Part shown: in pieces, positions 20,402 through 29,404 of the stretch
Layout of the letters: each line of letters starts with the position of its first letter
Position numbering within the stretch: the first letter of the stretch is position 1
Assembly: GCA_964559275.1 (NCBI GenBank)
Contig: CAZLGC010000001.1
Span: 1 to 49,051, forward strand
Direction of reading: 5' to 3'
Length of the DNA stretch: 49,051 bases
Source: CAZLGC01 sp964559275
GTDB lineage: Bacteria > Patescibacteriota > CALEFQ01
Translations under genes and position numbers: made by a program
Notes under the pieces: model-generated
The model's database searches: none
What the model was told of the DNA's origin: nothing
What the model saw: only the letters and a program-made list of their open reading frames with translations

Positions 20402-21987
20402 ATGGCTCTCAAAATCTACAACACACTTACCAAGAAAAAGGAAGTTTTTAAGCCGATTGCCAAAGGCAAAGCCAGTCTCTACACTTGCGGACCAACGGTT
20501 TACTGGTTTGCCCATATCGGTAATTTCGCCACTTTCGTGCGCGAAGACTTTGTGCGTCGCTACTTAGAATATAGCGGCTATGAGGTTCGCCAAACCATGA
20601 ATATTACCGATGTCGGACATTTAACTGATGACGATGCCAACACCGAGCAAGGCGAGGATAAAATCATCAAAGCTGCCCGAGAACAGAAAAAGACTCCGAC
20701 AGAAATTGCCAAATTTTATACTGACAAATTTATGGAAGATGCCCGCAGTCTAAATATCGAGGCCGCCCATAAATATCCCGCCGCCACCAAACACATTTCT
20801 GATATGATTGAATTTATCCAGGTTTTGCTCGACAAAGACGTTGCCTATGAAAAAAACGGGAATGTCTTCTTCGACATAACCAAATTCCCAGACTACGGCA
20901 AATTATCCGGCAAGACACCTGACAAGATAACAACCGGGTTGCGACTGGAGCCGCACCCGGACAAAAAGAATCCCGGCGATTTTGCACTGTGGCTGAAAGC
21001 TCCGCCTGATCACCTGATGAAGTGGGAATCTCCCTGGAGCACCGGCTATCCCGGTTGGCACATTGAATGCTCTGTAATGAGTACCAAATACCTGGGCGAT
21101 TCAATCGACATCCACATCGGCGGCGAAGATCATATTTTTCCCCACCACGAAAACGAAATCGCGCAGTCAGAAAGCGCTACCGGCAAACCGTTTGCCCGCT
21201 ACTGGATGCACATGAAGTTCATCTTGATCAATGGCCAAAAGATGTCTAAGTCAAAGGGCAATATCTATACCCTGGATGATCTCGAGGAAAAAGGGTTTGC
21301 ACCGCTAGTTTATCGCCTCTGGCTTTTCTCCGGCCACTACCGCTCGCAAGCTAATTTCAGCTGGGAAGCCCTGGCCACTGCTCGTGACAAACTCAACCGA
21401 CTGGTTGATTTCTACGAGAGATTGCAGGGCATAACCGGAGACGGACTAGATGTATCCAAGCTAGTCAGCGAAACCGAAGCGGCATTTGCAGCCGCGATGG
21501 ATGACGACTTCAATACTCCCCAAGCCCTGGATGCGATTTTCAAAATGATCAAAGACGCTAACGCGCTGGCGGATGAGAACAAACTCGGACAAGATGGCGC
21601 CCAGGAGATAACAAGGCTTCTGAAAAAATTTGACAAGGTTTTAGCCGTTTTGGAATNNNNNNNNNNNNNNNNNNNNNNNNNNNNNNNNNNNNNNNNNNNN
21701 NNNNNNNNNNNNNNNNNNNNNNNNNNNNNNNNNNNNNNNNNNNNNNNNNNNNNNNNCAGGAGATAACAAGGCTTCTGAAAAAATTTGACAAGGTTTTAGC
21801 CGTTTTGGAATACCAGCCACTGGCCGGTGAAATCACCGAAGCGGAAATTGAAAAACTTATCGCCGCCCGCGACCAAGCCCGGACGGCCCAGGATTTTACC
21901 AAGGCCGATCAAATCAGAGAGGAACTTTTGCAAAAAGGAGTGGAGATAAAAGATTCACCTGAGGGCACGGCTTGGAAGAGAAAATGA
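20402..21987 (+). CDS. cysS: Cysteinyl-tRNA synthetase, interrupted by a false assembly gap
   Basis: Class I synthetase that charges tRNA-Cys. YTCGPTVYWFAHIGN holds the first zinc Cys and the HIGH-like motif (HIGN). GWHIECSVMS gives the second zinc Cys, with GGEDHIFPHHENE zinc His/Glu. KMSKSKGN is the KMSKS loop. The C-terminal DALR-type helical domain contains FTKADQIREELLQKGVEIKD and TAWKRK. The coordinates include 100 N (21657-21756) and a 55-base duplicate; removing 155 bases joins both halves in the same frame into 476 aa, the family's usual length. So the gene is intact in the organism. Its TGA overlaps the next start (ATGA). Confidence 0.95.
21602..21656 (+). repeat. 55-base contig-end overlap, left copy
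   Basis: Identical to 21757-21811. It starts CAGGAGATAACAAGG and ends TTTTGGAAT. It lies directly before the N run and codes the same part of CysS. Confidence 0.97.
21657..21756. other. Scaffold gap of exactly 100 N (probably false)
   Basis: Placeholder-length run of N between two identical 55-base ends. The true join most likely has no missing sequence. Confidence 0.95.
21757..21811 (+). repeat. 55-base contig-end overlap, right copy
   Basis: Same 55 bases as 21602-21656, directly after the N run. Confidence 0.97.
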
Positions 21988-22988
21988 GTTTATGGACAAA
22001 ACTTGAACCAGGTGCAGTCGGCCTAGCCCCTATGGCCGGGATTACCGACTCTCCCTTCCGTCAGCTCTGTCGAGATTGTGGAGCTGATTTTGTGATGAGT
22101 GAAATGATTAGCGCCGCCGGTGTCTGCCACAACCAGAATCAGGAAATCTGGGATTTGCAAACTGAATCCTGGATCACCGGCTCCAAAAGCCTGGAGTATG
22201 CCCGCCTCAAAGACAGCGAGCGGCCGATAATTTTGCAGATTTTCGGAAATGAACCTAAGAAAATGGCAGTAGCGGCAAAAATCATAGCTGCTAAATTTGC
22301 TCCGGACGGGATAGACATCAATATGGGCTGCCCTATGCGCAAGGTAATGAAAAACGGCAGCGGCGTTGCCTTGATGGATAATCATAAATTGGCAGCTGAT
22401 ATAACTTCGGCCGTCAAGTCGGCCCTGGGCAATATTCCCTTGTCTGTGAAAACTAGACTGGGCGTGCGCCAGCCAAATATCTTAGAGCTTGCTCCCCGCC
22501 TGGAGCAAGCCGGCGCCGACGTAGTTATTATCCACGGACGCCTGCAAACCGAGCTTTTCAGCGGTCCGGTTGACCTGGCCACCATCGGCAAAGTTGCAGC
22601 TAATCTTAGCATCCCAGTCATTGCCAACGGCGGCATTATTGATCGCGAGACTCACGAACAGGCAATCGCCCAAACAGGCTGCCTGGCAACCGTAATCGGC
22701 CAGGCTGCTCGCGGCAACCCTTTTGTGTTCAAACAAATCAAAGACCCGGATTACCAACCCGGCTGGCCCGAGAAGATAGAGACAATGCGCCGGCACGCCA
22801 AACTACAAGTAGAGTACCGCCAGGACGAGAAATTCGGACTTCAGGAAATGCGCAAACACCTGGCCTGGTACATCAAAGGAATAAAAAACGCCGCCGCGTG
22901 GCGGGCAGAGTTAGTCCGGGTCGAGGCTTTGGCTGAATTAGAAGATATCCTGAACCGGCTTGAAGCTAAGGTGCCTACTTCAGGTTAA
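21984..22988 (+). CDS. tRNA-dihydrouridine synthase
   Basis: 334 aa flavoenzyme that reduces uridines in tRNA D-loops using FMN and NADPH. Motifs: LAPMAGITDSPFRQLC at the start, FGNEPKKMA, the signature IDINMGCPMRKVMKNGSG (with the catalytic Cys), SVKTRLG, IIHGR, PVIANGGI and IGQAARGNPF. The layout suits the DusB-like bacterial group. The start at 21984 overlaps the cysS stop by ATGA. Its 3' end overlaps the convergent HD gene by 14 bases, so the two mRNAs have complementary ends. The paralogue (DusA/B/C) cannot be decided from sequence alone. Confidence 0.95.
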   Translation: MSLWTKLEPGAVGLAPMAGITDSPFRQLCRDCGADFVMSEMISAAGVCHNQNQEIWDLQTESWITGSKSLEYARLKDSERPIILQIFGNEPKKMAVAAKIIAAKFAPDGIDINMGCPMRKVMKNGSGVALMDNHKLAADITSAVKSALGNIPLSVKTRLGVRQPNILELAPRLEQAGADVVIIHGRLQTELFSGPVDLATIGKVAANLSIPVIANGGIIDRETHEQAIAQTGCLATVIGQAARGNPFVFKQIKDPDYQPGWPEKIETMRRHAKLQVEYRQDEKFGLQEMRKHLAWYIKGIKNAAAWRAELVRVEALAELEDILNRLEAKVPTSG

Positions 22989-23511
22989 CTGGTGACAGCG
23001 CCGCCAGAAATCCCAGAATATCCTTGAGCGACAAACGCAGTAACTCCAGGGTTTCTACTCCCCAGGCACATTCATCCGCAAACGCCACTACCCAGCCATT
23101 TTTGTCTTTGGGGGGATTGTTAAAAACCATGTGGGTGGCAATAGCCTGTTGAACAGCTGGCGGCTCGCCGATCTTCTTGGCAAATTCAACCGCTGGCTGG
23201 GAATACATGCCTTTGGTCCAGACATCGTGGATGGCAGCAGCCCGCACACAGGTTTTAACATCCGCACCCGTTTTAGTAGCAAAATAATAGGCGAACTTGC
23301 TGGCCAGCATCATGTGTTCAAACCGGGTATGATATTTGTGTTGATCAATATTGCGAGTGTACTGAACATCCGGATGGCGCAACAAATCAGCCACCAGGCC
23401 CGTGTAATCAGACGTTTTGCTATCCAAAAACTGCTTGGCCGGACGCGCCAGCACCACTTGCTCCAGATTTCTGAGCTTCTTCAAAACCCAGCTTACAATT
23501 CGGTAAGCCAT
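22975..23511 (-). CDS. HD-domain phosphohydrolase-like protein
   Basis: 178 aa. HD-superfamily features: TRFEHMMLASKFA (first metal His), AAAIHDVWTKG (His-Asp doublet), ATHMVFNNPP, and VVAFADECAWG for the last Asp. These proteins hydrolyse phosphate esters of nucleotides, but the substrate here is unknown. No signal peptide or partner domain is seen. It has a strong promoter (23536-23563) and is divergent from dnaB and convergent with dus, sharing the last 14 bases with it. The start is at an ATG without Shine-Dalgarno, on a short leader of about 18 nt. Confidence 0.8.
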   Translation of the reverse strand: MAYRIVSWVLKKLRNLEQVVLARPAKQFLDSKTSDYTGLVADLLRHPDVQYTRNIDQHKYHTRFEHMMLASKFAYYFATKTGADVKTCVRAAAIHDVWTKGMYSQPAVEFAKKIGEPPAVQQAIATHMVFNNPPKDKNGWVVAFADECAWGVETLELLRLSLKDILGFLAALSPVNLK

Positions 23512-23535
23512 TATCAGAACTTTAATTGCACTTAT

Positions 23536-23563
23536 ATTATACCGATAATCACGGCAATGTCAA
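23536..23563 (-). promoter_or_regulatory. Promoter of the HD gene
   Basis: Minus strand TTGACA (23558-23563), 16-bp spacer, TATAAT (23536-23541): both boxes perfect. Confidence 0.75.
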
Positions 23564-23612
23564 TGTGTAAAGTTTGGTGGGTAAGCTGGGTAAAATATCG
23601 CCGCACAAACCC

Positions 23613-23641
23613 TTGCTGGGGTCATCCCCCTCTGATATACT
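23613..23641 (+). promoter_or_regulatory. dnaB promoter
   Basis: TTGCTG (23613-23618), 17-bp spacer holding GGGGTCATCCCC, TATACT (23636-23641). The ATG at 23651 begins 10 nt after the -10, so the mRNA is nearly leaderless. Confidence 0.6.
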
Positions 23642-23650
23642 TAAATGTCG

Positions 23651-25009
23651 ATGACAAACTCTCCTGACACAAAATTACCGCCCCAGAGCATCGAAGCCGA
23701 GGAATCATTACTCGGCTCCATTATGTTGGACAAAGACGCAATCGTAAAAGTTGCTGATGCCGTTACCGCTGATGATTTCTATGCCTCCAAAAACCGTCAG
23801 GTTTTCGAGGCTATGCTTGAGCTCTATGAACACCGTGACCCGATTGACGTACTCAGCCTCTCCAACAAGCTGAAAGAGAAGAAACAGCTTGAAAACGTCG
23901 GTGGCTCGACCTATCTTACCAAACTGGTAAACGCGGTGCCAACGGCTACCAATGTAAACCACTATGCCGAAATTGTGCGCACCAAAGCAACTCTGCGCCG
24001 GCTAATAAGCGTGGCCAGCAATATTTCCGACCTGGGCTACCAGGAAAACGAAGAAATAGAGCATGTTTTAGACAAAGCCGAACAGCAACTTTTCGGTGTT
24101 TCCCAAAAATACCTCAAAGATAAATTCATCCCCCTTAAAGACGTGCTAGTTGAAGCCTTTGACCGCATTGACGAGCTTCACAAAAGCAGCGGCAAGATGC
24201 GCGGCCTCCCCACCGGCTTTGCTGACCTAGATAATATCCTGTCCGGCCTGCAAAATTCTGACTTGGTAGTCTTGGCAGCCCGCCCTTCAGTCGGTAAGAC
24301 CGCTCTAGCCCTGGATGTGGCCCGCCATGTCGCCGTCCGCGAAAAAGTCCCTGTCGGTGTATTCAGCCTCGAGATGTCAAAGGAACAATTAGTCGACCGC
24401 TTGCTATGCGCGGAGGCTAAGGTCGATAGCTGGAAAATGCGCACCGGCAAACTCGGCAACACAAATACCTCCGATGATTTTTCCCGCATCGGCGAAGCCA
24501 TGGGCATTCTCTCTGACGCCCCCTTATACATCGATGACAGCGCCGCCTCCAACGTTATGGAAATCAGAACCAAAGCCCGCCGTCTCCAGCTCGAGCACAA
24601 CCTCGGCTTCCTGGTTGTAGACTATCTGCAGCTGATGGAGGGTGGTACCAGCGGCAGCAGTTCCGATAATCGCGTTCAGGAAGTTTCCGAAATTTCGCGC
24701 GCTCTCAAGGGCCTGGCCCGAGAACTGAACATCCCGGTACTGGCCTTGTCCCAGCTTTCCCGAGCTGTAGAAAATCGCTCGCCACAAATACCTAAGCTAT
24801 CCGACCTGCGCGAGAGCGGGTCTATCGAGCAGGACGCCGATGTGGTATTATTCATATATCGTGAGGAAAGAGAAAATCCCGAAACTGACCGCCGCAATAT
24901 TGCTGATATAATGGTGGCTAAACACCGCAACGGCCCGGTGGGTCAGGTCGAGCTTTTCTTTAATGAAAAAAATATCAGTTTCACTAATCTAGATAAAAAA
25001 CACAACTAA
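23651..25009 (+). CDS. dnaB: Replicative DNA helicase
   Basis: 452 aa hexameric 5'-3' helicase. The N-terminal domain (PPQSIEAEESLLGSIMLDKD) and linker helix are followed by a RecA-like motor with Walker A ARPSVGKTALAL near 207-218, Walker B VVDYLQLM, LSQLSRAVE, and the arginine finger region DADVVLFIYREER. No intein is present. The upstream ATG at 23645 lies only 3 nt after the -10 box, before any likely transcription start, so ATG 23651 is used. The stop overlaps ybaB by one base (TAATG), giving a dnaB-ybaB-recR operon. Confidence 0.97.
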   Translation: MTNSPDTKLPPQSIEAEESLLGSIMLDKDAIVKVADAVTADDFYASKNRQVFEAMLELYEHRDPIDVLSLSNKLKEKKQLENVGGSTYLTKLVNAVPTATNVNHYAEIVRTKATLRRLISVASNISDLGYQENEEIEHVLDKAEQQLFGVSQKYLKDKFIPLKDVLVEAFDRIDELHKSSGKMRGLPTGFADLDNILSGLQNSDLVVLAARPSVGKTALALDVARHVAVREKVPVGVFSLEMSKEQLVDRLLCAEAKVDSWKMRTGKLGNTNTSDDFSRIGEAMGILSDAPLYIDDSAASNVMEIRTKARRLQLEHNLGFLVVDYLQLMEGGTSGSSSDNRVQEVSEISRALKGLARELNIPVLALSQLSRAVENRSPQIPKLSDLRESGSIEQDADVVLFIYREERENPETDRRNIADIMVAKHRNGPVGQVELFFNEKNISFTNLDKKHN

Positions 25010-25284
25010 TGTTTGATCAACTGCGAAAAGCCCAGGCCATAAAGAAGGCTATGGGTCAGATAGAGGCCAGCGGGGAAGCTGTCCAGGGCAAGGTCAAAAT
25101 TACCGTGGACGGACAAAAAGCGGTCAAAAGTGTTGAAATTGACCCGAGCTTGCTGACCCTCGAGAACAAGGAACCACTCGAGTCCGCAATTGCCGAGGCT
25201 TTTAATAACTGTGACAAGGAAATACAGGCAGCAGTAATGGCCAAGGTCCAATCCGGCGAAATATCACTTTCCGATCTGCAATAA
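25009..25284 (+). CDS. YbaB/EbfC-family nucleoid-associated protein
   Basis: 91 aa DNA-binding dimer. It begins MFDQLRKAQAIKKAMGQI, followed by GKVKITVDGQKAVKSVEIDP, the central beta sheet of the family, and a C-terminal helix. Members bind DNA as a clamp and lie beside dnaX or recR in many bacteria; here it keeps recR but is joined to dnaB, while dnaX is elsewhere. Overlaps the dnaB stop by one base and ends one base before the recR start codon. Confidence 0.92.
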   Translation: MFDQLRKAQAIKKAMGQIEASGEAVQGKVKITVDGQKAVKSVEIDPSLLTLENKEPLESAIAEAFNNCDKEIQAAVMAKVQSGEISLSDLQ

Positions 25285-25285
25285 C

Positions 25286-25888
25286 GTGAATATACTACCG
25301 ACTTCAATTGAAGAACTGATTGCCAAGCTGGCCAGCCTGCCCGGCATCGGCCCAAAATCAGCCGAGCGGCTGGCTTTTTATTTACTCAAGCAAGACCAAT
25401 CCGAACTGAATTCTTTTTCCGAAAGTTTTCGCAATTTACGCCAAGGAGTCAATACCTGTTCCCGCTGTCATAATTTTACTGAAAATGACCCCTGCCCAAT
25501 ATGCAGTGACAAGGGACGGGATAACCGCAAGCTTTGTGTTGTCAGCGAACCACTGGATGTCGTGGCTCTAGAAAAGACTCATGAATATGACGGCTTGTAT
25601 CACGTCCTACAGGGAATCATCTCACCGATTGACGGCATCGGACCAGAAGACCTAACAATTGAACAATTACTGGATCGGGTAAAATCCGATGGAATCAGGG
25701 AAGTCATCTTAGCAACCAGCCCGACCACCGAAGGTGAAGCGACCTCATTGTTTATCTATAAGCAACTCAAGCCGCTGGGATTAAAAGTGACTCGGATTGC
25801 CCGCGGCCTGCCGATTGGCGGCGACCTGGAATATGCTGATGAAGCTACCTTGAGCCGAGCCCTAGAAGGGCGGAAAGAATACAACTAA
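25286..25888 (+). CDS. recR: Recombination protein RecR
   Basis: 200 aa RecFOR pathway protein that loads RecA at gaps and forms a ring clamp. Helix-hairpin-helix LASLPGIGPKSAERLAFYLL, then a zinc finger CSRCHNFTENDPCPIC, then the Toprim domain with VVSEPLDVVALEKT and HVLQGIISPIDGIGPEDL, and the C-terminal Walker-like RIARGLPIGGDLEYADEATL. All are canonical. The GTG start at 25286 comes two bases after the ybaB TAA. A strong bidirectional terminator follows. Confidence 0.97.
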   Translation: MNILPTSIEELIAKLASLPGIGPKSAERLAFYLLKQDQSELNSFSESFRNLRQGVNTCSRCHNFTENDPCPICSDKGRDNRKLCVVSEPLDVVALEKTHEYDGLYHVLQGIISPIDGIGPEDLTIEQLLDRVKSDGIREVILATSPTTEGEATSLFIYKQLKPLGLKVTRIARGLPIGGDLEYADEATLSRALEGRKEYN

Positions 25889-25889
25889 T

Positions 25890-25926
25890 AAAAAACGGGG
25901 TCGGGTAATACCCGACCCCGTTTTTT
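25890..25926. terminator. Bidirectional terminator between recR and rplU
   Basis: Perfect 17-bp stem: six A, CGGGGTCGGGT, loop AAT, ACCCGACCCCG, six T. Confidence 0.92.
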
Positions 25927-25933
25927 ATTGATG

Positions 25934-26239
25934 CTAGACTTTAGTTATCTCAACGACTGTATGGCGCTGCCGATGACCCATAGTTTTGCGATAGCGTTTC
26001 TTGGGTTTGTGCTTAACAATTCGGATTTTACGAGCTTTGACTTCGGCCTCAAGAACTTTGCCCTCAATGCTCCTTCCGGAAACGTAAGGCTTGCCAATCA
26101 TGGATTTTTTACCATCCCAAATAAAAAGCGGCTTGAAAGTAACCTTGCTGCCATCTTTCTTATGTAGAAGCTCGACTTTGATTTCGTCACCCTTGGCGAC
26201 CTTGTACTGCTTGGCGCCTGATTCAATAATTGCAAACAT
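25934..26239 (-). CDS. rplU: Ribosomal protein bL21
   Basis: 101 aa, binds 23S rRNA in the large subunit. It begins MFAIIESGAKQYKVAKGDEI, the L21 N-terminus, and has a basic C-terminus with KHKPKKRYRKTMGHRQRHT. Full length. The usual next gene, rpmA (bL27), is absent; the gene ends at a strong terminator instead, so the common rplU-rpmA pair is broken here. I see no convincing promoter in the 38-nt gap upstream, and it may be read from the glycosyltransferase genes. Confidence 0.96.
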   Translation of the reverse strand: MFAIIESGAKQYKVAKGDEIKVELLHKKDGSKVTFKPLFIWDGKKSMIGKPYVSGRSIEGKVLEAEVKARKIRIVKHKPKKRYRKTMGHRQRHTVVEITKV

Positions 26240-26277
26240 ATTGGATAGTTAATATTACTTCGAATAGAATAACAAAA

Positions 26278-27405
26278 TTAAGGGGTGGAGTCAAGATGCG
26301 GAACGCGATTTGCCAGCTTAGTAACTTTAATCCCCAGGATACTGACAAAGACGACCATCGCCAGAAATAGAATCAGCAAAGCCATAAATTTATCGTATCC
26401 CTGCAAAACCACCGCTAGAATACCAAATATCAACGAGGGAATAGTTATAACCATTACGACCTGCCAGGATTTTAACCCCAGCTTTAGGAGCATATGATGC
26501 AAGTGAGTATCGTCACCCTTAAACGGCGATTGGCCCCGGAGTAAACGCCCGATGATAACGCGAGCGGTATCAATAATCGGCAGGCCCATAACCATCAGGG
26601 CGGTGGCGATTTTACCACCGCTCAGGATCGCCAGCAGCCCTAACATAAAACCCAAAAAGAGCACTCCTCCTTCACCAATAAAAAGCTGGGCCCGCGGAAA
26701 ATGGTACGGCCAAAAACCAAGCGTGGCGCCGGCCATAACAATCGCCAAAAAAGCGGTTTCGGGCTGGCTGACTTCTTGAGTCAAACTCAAGAAGAAGACC
26801 GTTAGAAAACCAACTGACAAAACACTGGAAGACAGGCCATCAACGCCATCCAAATATTTTACTGTGAAGATCATTCCCAGCATCCAAATAATCGTAAAAA
26901 TGTCAGCCAGCCAAACGATTCGGTAGGGCAGTTCATCAACTGTGAATAGTGTGGTCGTAAAAGTATCTAGTTGCCAGCTTTCCCCCACCGGGTTGCGAAT
27001 GAAGTCTATTCCGATTCCACTAACAATGATAACAATAATCGCCAGGATCGGTGCAATCAATTGCCAGGCCGGTTTGAGGTCATACTTGTCATCAATTGTC
27101 CCACCGATTACCAGAATAATACCGCCGACCAAAATTCCCCAGAGATATTTGGGTAACAAAAAGCCACCAACTAGATAATCGGTGGCCAACGCATAGTAAG
27201 CGACCAGTATAAAAAAAGAGATGATAATCGCCCACCCACCCAAGAGTGGCATTGGCCTCTTGTGAATATCCTGACGGTGCCCTTCTCGTACCGGATGCAG
27301 AACCTTCCAACGCCGTGACAACTTTCTCATCAAGGGCGTCAAAGCAAAGCTCAACAACCAGGCCACGATGAAAGGTATGACGTAGAAAGCGAGCCACTTT
27401 TCCAT
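26278..27405 (-). CDS. Polyprenyl-phosphate HexNAc-1-phosphate transferase (WecA/TagO/MraY superfamily)
   Basis: 375 aa with about ten or eleven transmembrane helices. The enzyme family attaches a sugar-1-phosphate from a UDP-sugar to undecaprenyl phosphate at the membrane, starting cell-wall or surface-glycan synthesis. Motifs: HKRPMPLLGG, GGTIDDKYDLKP (metal Asp pair), KYLDGVDGLSS (usual N/D-x-x-DGxDGL), FIGEGG where most members have F-x-GD-x-G, and the His motif KGDDTHLHHMLL of the WecA group. The Asp-to-Glu change in the fourth motif is uncommon. It begins one base after the stop of the GT2 gene, so both act together. Confidence 0.88.
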   Translation of the reverse strand: MEKWLAFYVIPFIVAWLLSFALTPLMRKLSRRWKVLHPVREGHRQDIHKRPMPLLGGWAIIISFFILVAYYALATDYLVGGFLLPKYLWGILVGGIILVIGGTIDDKYDLKPAWQLIAPILAIIVIIVSGIGIDFIRNPVGESWQLDTFTTTLFTVDELPYRIVWLADIFTIIWMLGMIFTVKYLDGVDGLSSSVLSVGFLTVFFLSLTQEVSQPETAFLAIVMAGATLGFWPYHFPRAQLFIGEGGVLFLGFMLGLLAILSGGKIATALMVMGLPIIDTARVIIGRLLRGQSPFKGDDTHLHHMLLKLGLKSWQVVMVITIPSLIFGILAVVLQGYDKFMALLILFLAMVVFVSILGIKVTKLANRVPHLDSTP

Positions 27406-27406
27406 A

Positions 27407-28972
27407 TTAGCTTTTGCTAGTTACCGTCTTAACATTGGTTTCCGCTGCAACCGAGGCCTTGCCACTTTTCTGGACGCGCGCTTTCGGGGTCAGGAAAAAT
27501 CCCATGTACTTACCCAGCATCAACCTGGTTTGGGCATCCAGGGCTACAAAAGAGCCGAAGAATATAGTTGAAATCGGCAGCAATATCCACTGGAAAAACA
27601 TCGCGGTGTGCCGCCAAAAAGAATACTGGCGCGGCCGGGGCGGCAGGACCAACAGAGTCACGAACATCTGCGAAACCATGCCGATCATCGCAAAAGTCAT
27701 CAGAATCTGGACGACTTGCGGCAGTGATTGAGCAAAAACCGTGCTGGTATACGCCTCTCCGCCCGCCCACAGCGGCAACCACCCGACAACAGCAATAATG
27801 ATCGCGCTCGTGGCCCAGGAAATGGCCCCGTCAACCAGATACCAGGAGTAAAGAAGTTTCGGCCCCAGCGGAAATTTCTTACCTTTTTTTATGAAATTAT
27901 AAATAGCGTAGGGCAGGTTCTCAGTTCCCCAGGCCCAGCGTCGCTGCTGCTTGTATTGATTTGCCAGGCTCTGCCAATAATTTTCTCCCAGGCAAGCGTC
28001 CATAGAAACCGGGAAGAATAAAGGAACGGTTTCGTATTTGCTGTTGTAGTGCAAAAGACACTGCCAAAAAATACGTGAGTCCTCCGAGACATGATCCGTG
28101 GCCCAGAAACCAACATCAACCAGAGCCTTGAAACTCATGCTATGGCTGGAAAAGGTGACCAGACGCTCCGGCCGCCCCTGTTCCATCAGTTGCCAGAAAG
28201 TTGTTGAAGTCGCCACCACCCTGACCAGTGAGGGTGCATCCCAGATGTTGTTGTTGAACATCGGGATTGGCTGATAACTGGCTCGCTCCGGGCGGGGATG
28301 GGTTAGATAGGCATGGGCCAGGCGCCCGAAGTACTCCGGGTGAATTTGAGTATCAATATCAAAAACTGAAACCATTATCCGCTCGTAAGGTATCTTTTCC
28401 TTGTCAATATATGGTTTGACCTTCTTGGCAGCCCAAACCTCATTCGAACCCTTGCCGGGTATTTCATGCGGCCGCCCAGGTGGATGCCGAGTAATGGCAA
28501 AATGGTGGAAAACCTTTTCGTAGCGCCGTTTCATTTCTTTCGCCACCGCCCCGGTACCCTCCCAGAATTTATCCTCGCAGGCCAGCACCACAATAAATTT
28601 ATCCAGCGGATAATTCGCCTTGGCCAGTGCCTCGAAGGTGGATTCGATAACCGCCACCTCACTGGCTACCGGTAAAATAATTAAATGATAATACTCCTGC
28701 CAGTCACGTTTTTTAACCTTCTTTACGCGGGCTAACCAGTCAATCTGCACATTCTTCTTCATTTGCCGAAACCCGGCCACCAAGTGATACGTGAGGTAAG
28801 ATATCCTGATCAGCCAATATAAAGCAAAACAGACTACAAAAATCGCTACCCAAACCGGAATTATAAAAGCAAGGATCACACATAGCAACAGAATTGCCCA
28901 ACTGCAAGCCGCCGGAAAAATTTCCAGTAAACGGTAGAGAGTCGGACGATTTAAAGGGTTCCACCAGGACAT
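27407..28972 (-). CDS. Membrane GT2 glycosyltransferase, cellulose-synthase-like
   Basis: 521 aa. Two N-terminal transmembrane helices (about 20-60) precede a cytoplasmic GT-A domain. The domain has VVLACED, then SVFDIDTQ (D-x-D metal site), HVSEDSRIF (TED-like general base) and QQRRWAWG (Q-x-x-RW of processive synthases). About four more helices follow. The layout resembles cellulose or hyaluronan synthases, so it may polymerise and export a surface polysaccharide; chain length and sugar cannot be deduced. The cytosolic C-terminal tail is Lys/Thr-rich. It lies 21 bases after a small membrane protein and directly before the WecA-like gene. Confidence 0.88.
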   Translation of the reverse strand: MSWWNPLNRPTLYRLLEIFPAACSWAILLLCVILAFIIPVWVAIFVVCFALYWLIRISYLTYHLVAGFRQMKKNVQIDWLARVKKVKKRDWQEYYHLIILPVASEVAVIESTFEALAKANYPLDKFIVVLACEDKFWEGTGAVAKEMKRRYEKVFHHFAITRHPPGRPHEIPGKGSNEVWAAKKVKPYIDKEKIPYERIMVSVFDIDTQIHPEYFGRLAHAYLTHPRPERASYQPIPMFNNNIWDAPSLVRVVATSTTFWQLMEQGRPERLVTFSSHSMSFKALVDVGFWATDHVSEDSRIFWQCLLHYNSKYETVPLFFPVSMDACLGENYWQSLANQYKQQRRWAWGTENLPYAIYNFIKKGKKFPLGPKLLYSWYLVDGAISWATSAIIIAVVGWLPLWAGGEAYTSTVFAQSLPQVVQILMTFAMIGMVSQMFVTLLVLPPRPRQYSFWRHTAMFFQWILLPISTIFFGSFVALDAQTRLMLGKYMGFFLTPKARVQKSGKASVAAETNVKTVTSKS

Positions 28973-28993
28973 ATGATTAACGCAAATGTAAAA

Positions 28994-29347
28994 TTATTGG
29001 ATATTGAGAATGAAAATGGCAGCCACAAGTAGAATCAGTTGCACCATCGCCGCGCCGGCGGCCAGGATCCGCGCTGCCAATCTTTCTGCCCGATAGATTA
29101 GAATCCCGAGCACGACATTGGTAGCCAAAACTACCAATCCGATCCCCGCCAGTGCGTACAACTGACTCGGTTCCCCCCAAATATCAATACCAAAATTAGC
29201 TAAATAGTGCAGAGGAATCTCACCGGAGCCTGCTGGGATCTGAACTGACATCATTATCCACAAAACTATATTCAAAGCTAGCCCAATTCCGATGAAGTTT
29301 ATGAGCAAGCGATCTTTCCAAAACGGTAGCCGATCAGTTTTCTCCAT
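28994..29347 (-). CDS. Small membrane protein, 117 aa, DUF1648-like
   Basis: Three transmembrane segments (near 14-36, 62-82 and 92-114). The loop VQIPAGSGEIPLHYLANFGI followed by GEPSQLYALAGIG resembles the short DUF1648 motif (PxHxxxxG), found in SdpI-like and other small membrane proteins; this link is tentative. No enzyme motif is seen. It starts the GT2-WecA gene group and has a promoter (29405-29433) with a roughly 50-nt leader that contains a 15-bp palindrome. It may assist the membrane glycosyltransferases. Confidence 0.6.
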   Translation of the reverse strand: MEKTDRLPFWKDRLLINFIGIGLALNIVLWIMMSVQIPAGSGEIPLHYLANFGIDIWGEPSQLYALAGIGLVVLATNVVLGILIYRAERLAARILAAGAAMVQLILLVAAIFILNIQ

Positions 29348-29366
29348 AGATATAACTCAAATTCGC

Positions 29367-29381
29367 TTAGTTAGTAACTAA
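29367..29381. repeat. 15-bp palindrome in the leader of the membrane-protein gene
   Basis: TTAGTTAGTAACTAA is perfectly symmetric around the central G. Located between promoter and start codon, it could be an operator. Confidence 0.4.
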
Positions 29382-29404
29382 ACTTAGCTTTGAAAAGCAA
29401 CGTC

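Noticed and set aside
21602..21811. Frameshifted or pseudogene cysS
   Set aside because: The break is an assembly placeholder; both halves join in frame once the duplicated 55 bases are merged.
23645..23650. dnaB start at ATG 23645
   Set aside because: It begins three bases after the -10 element, before any likely transcription start; ATG 23651 fits.
23651..25009. Intein in DnaB
   Set aside because: The P-loop and following motifs are continuous and the protein has normal length.
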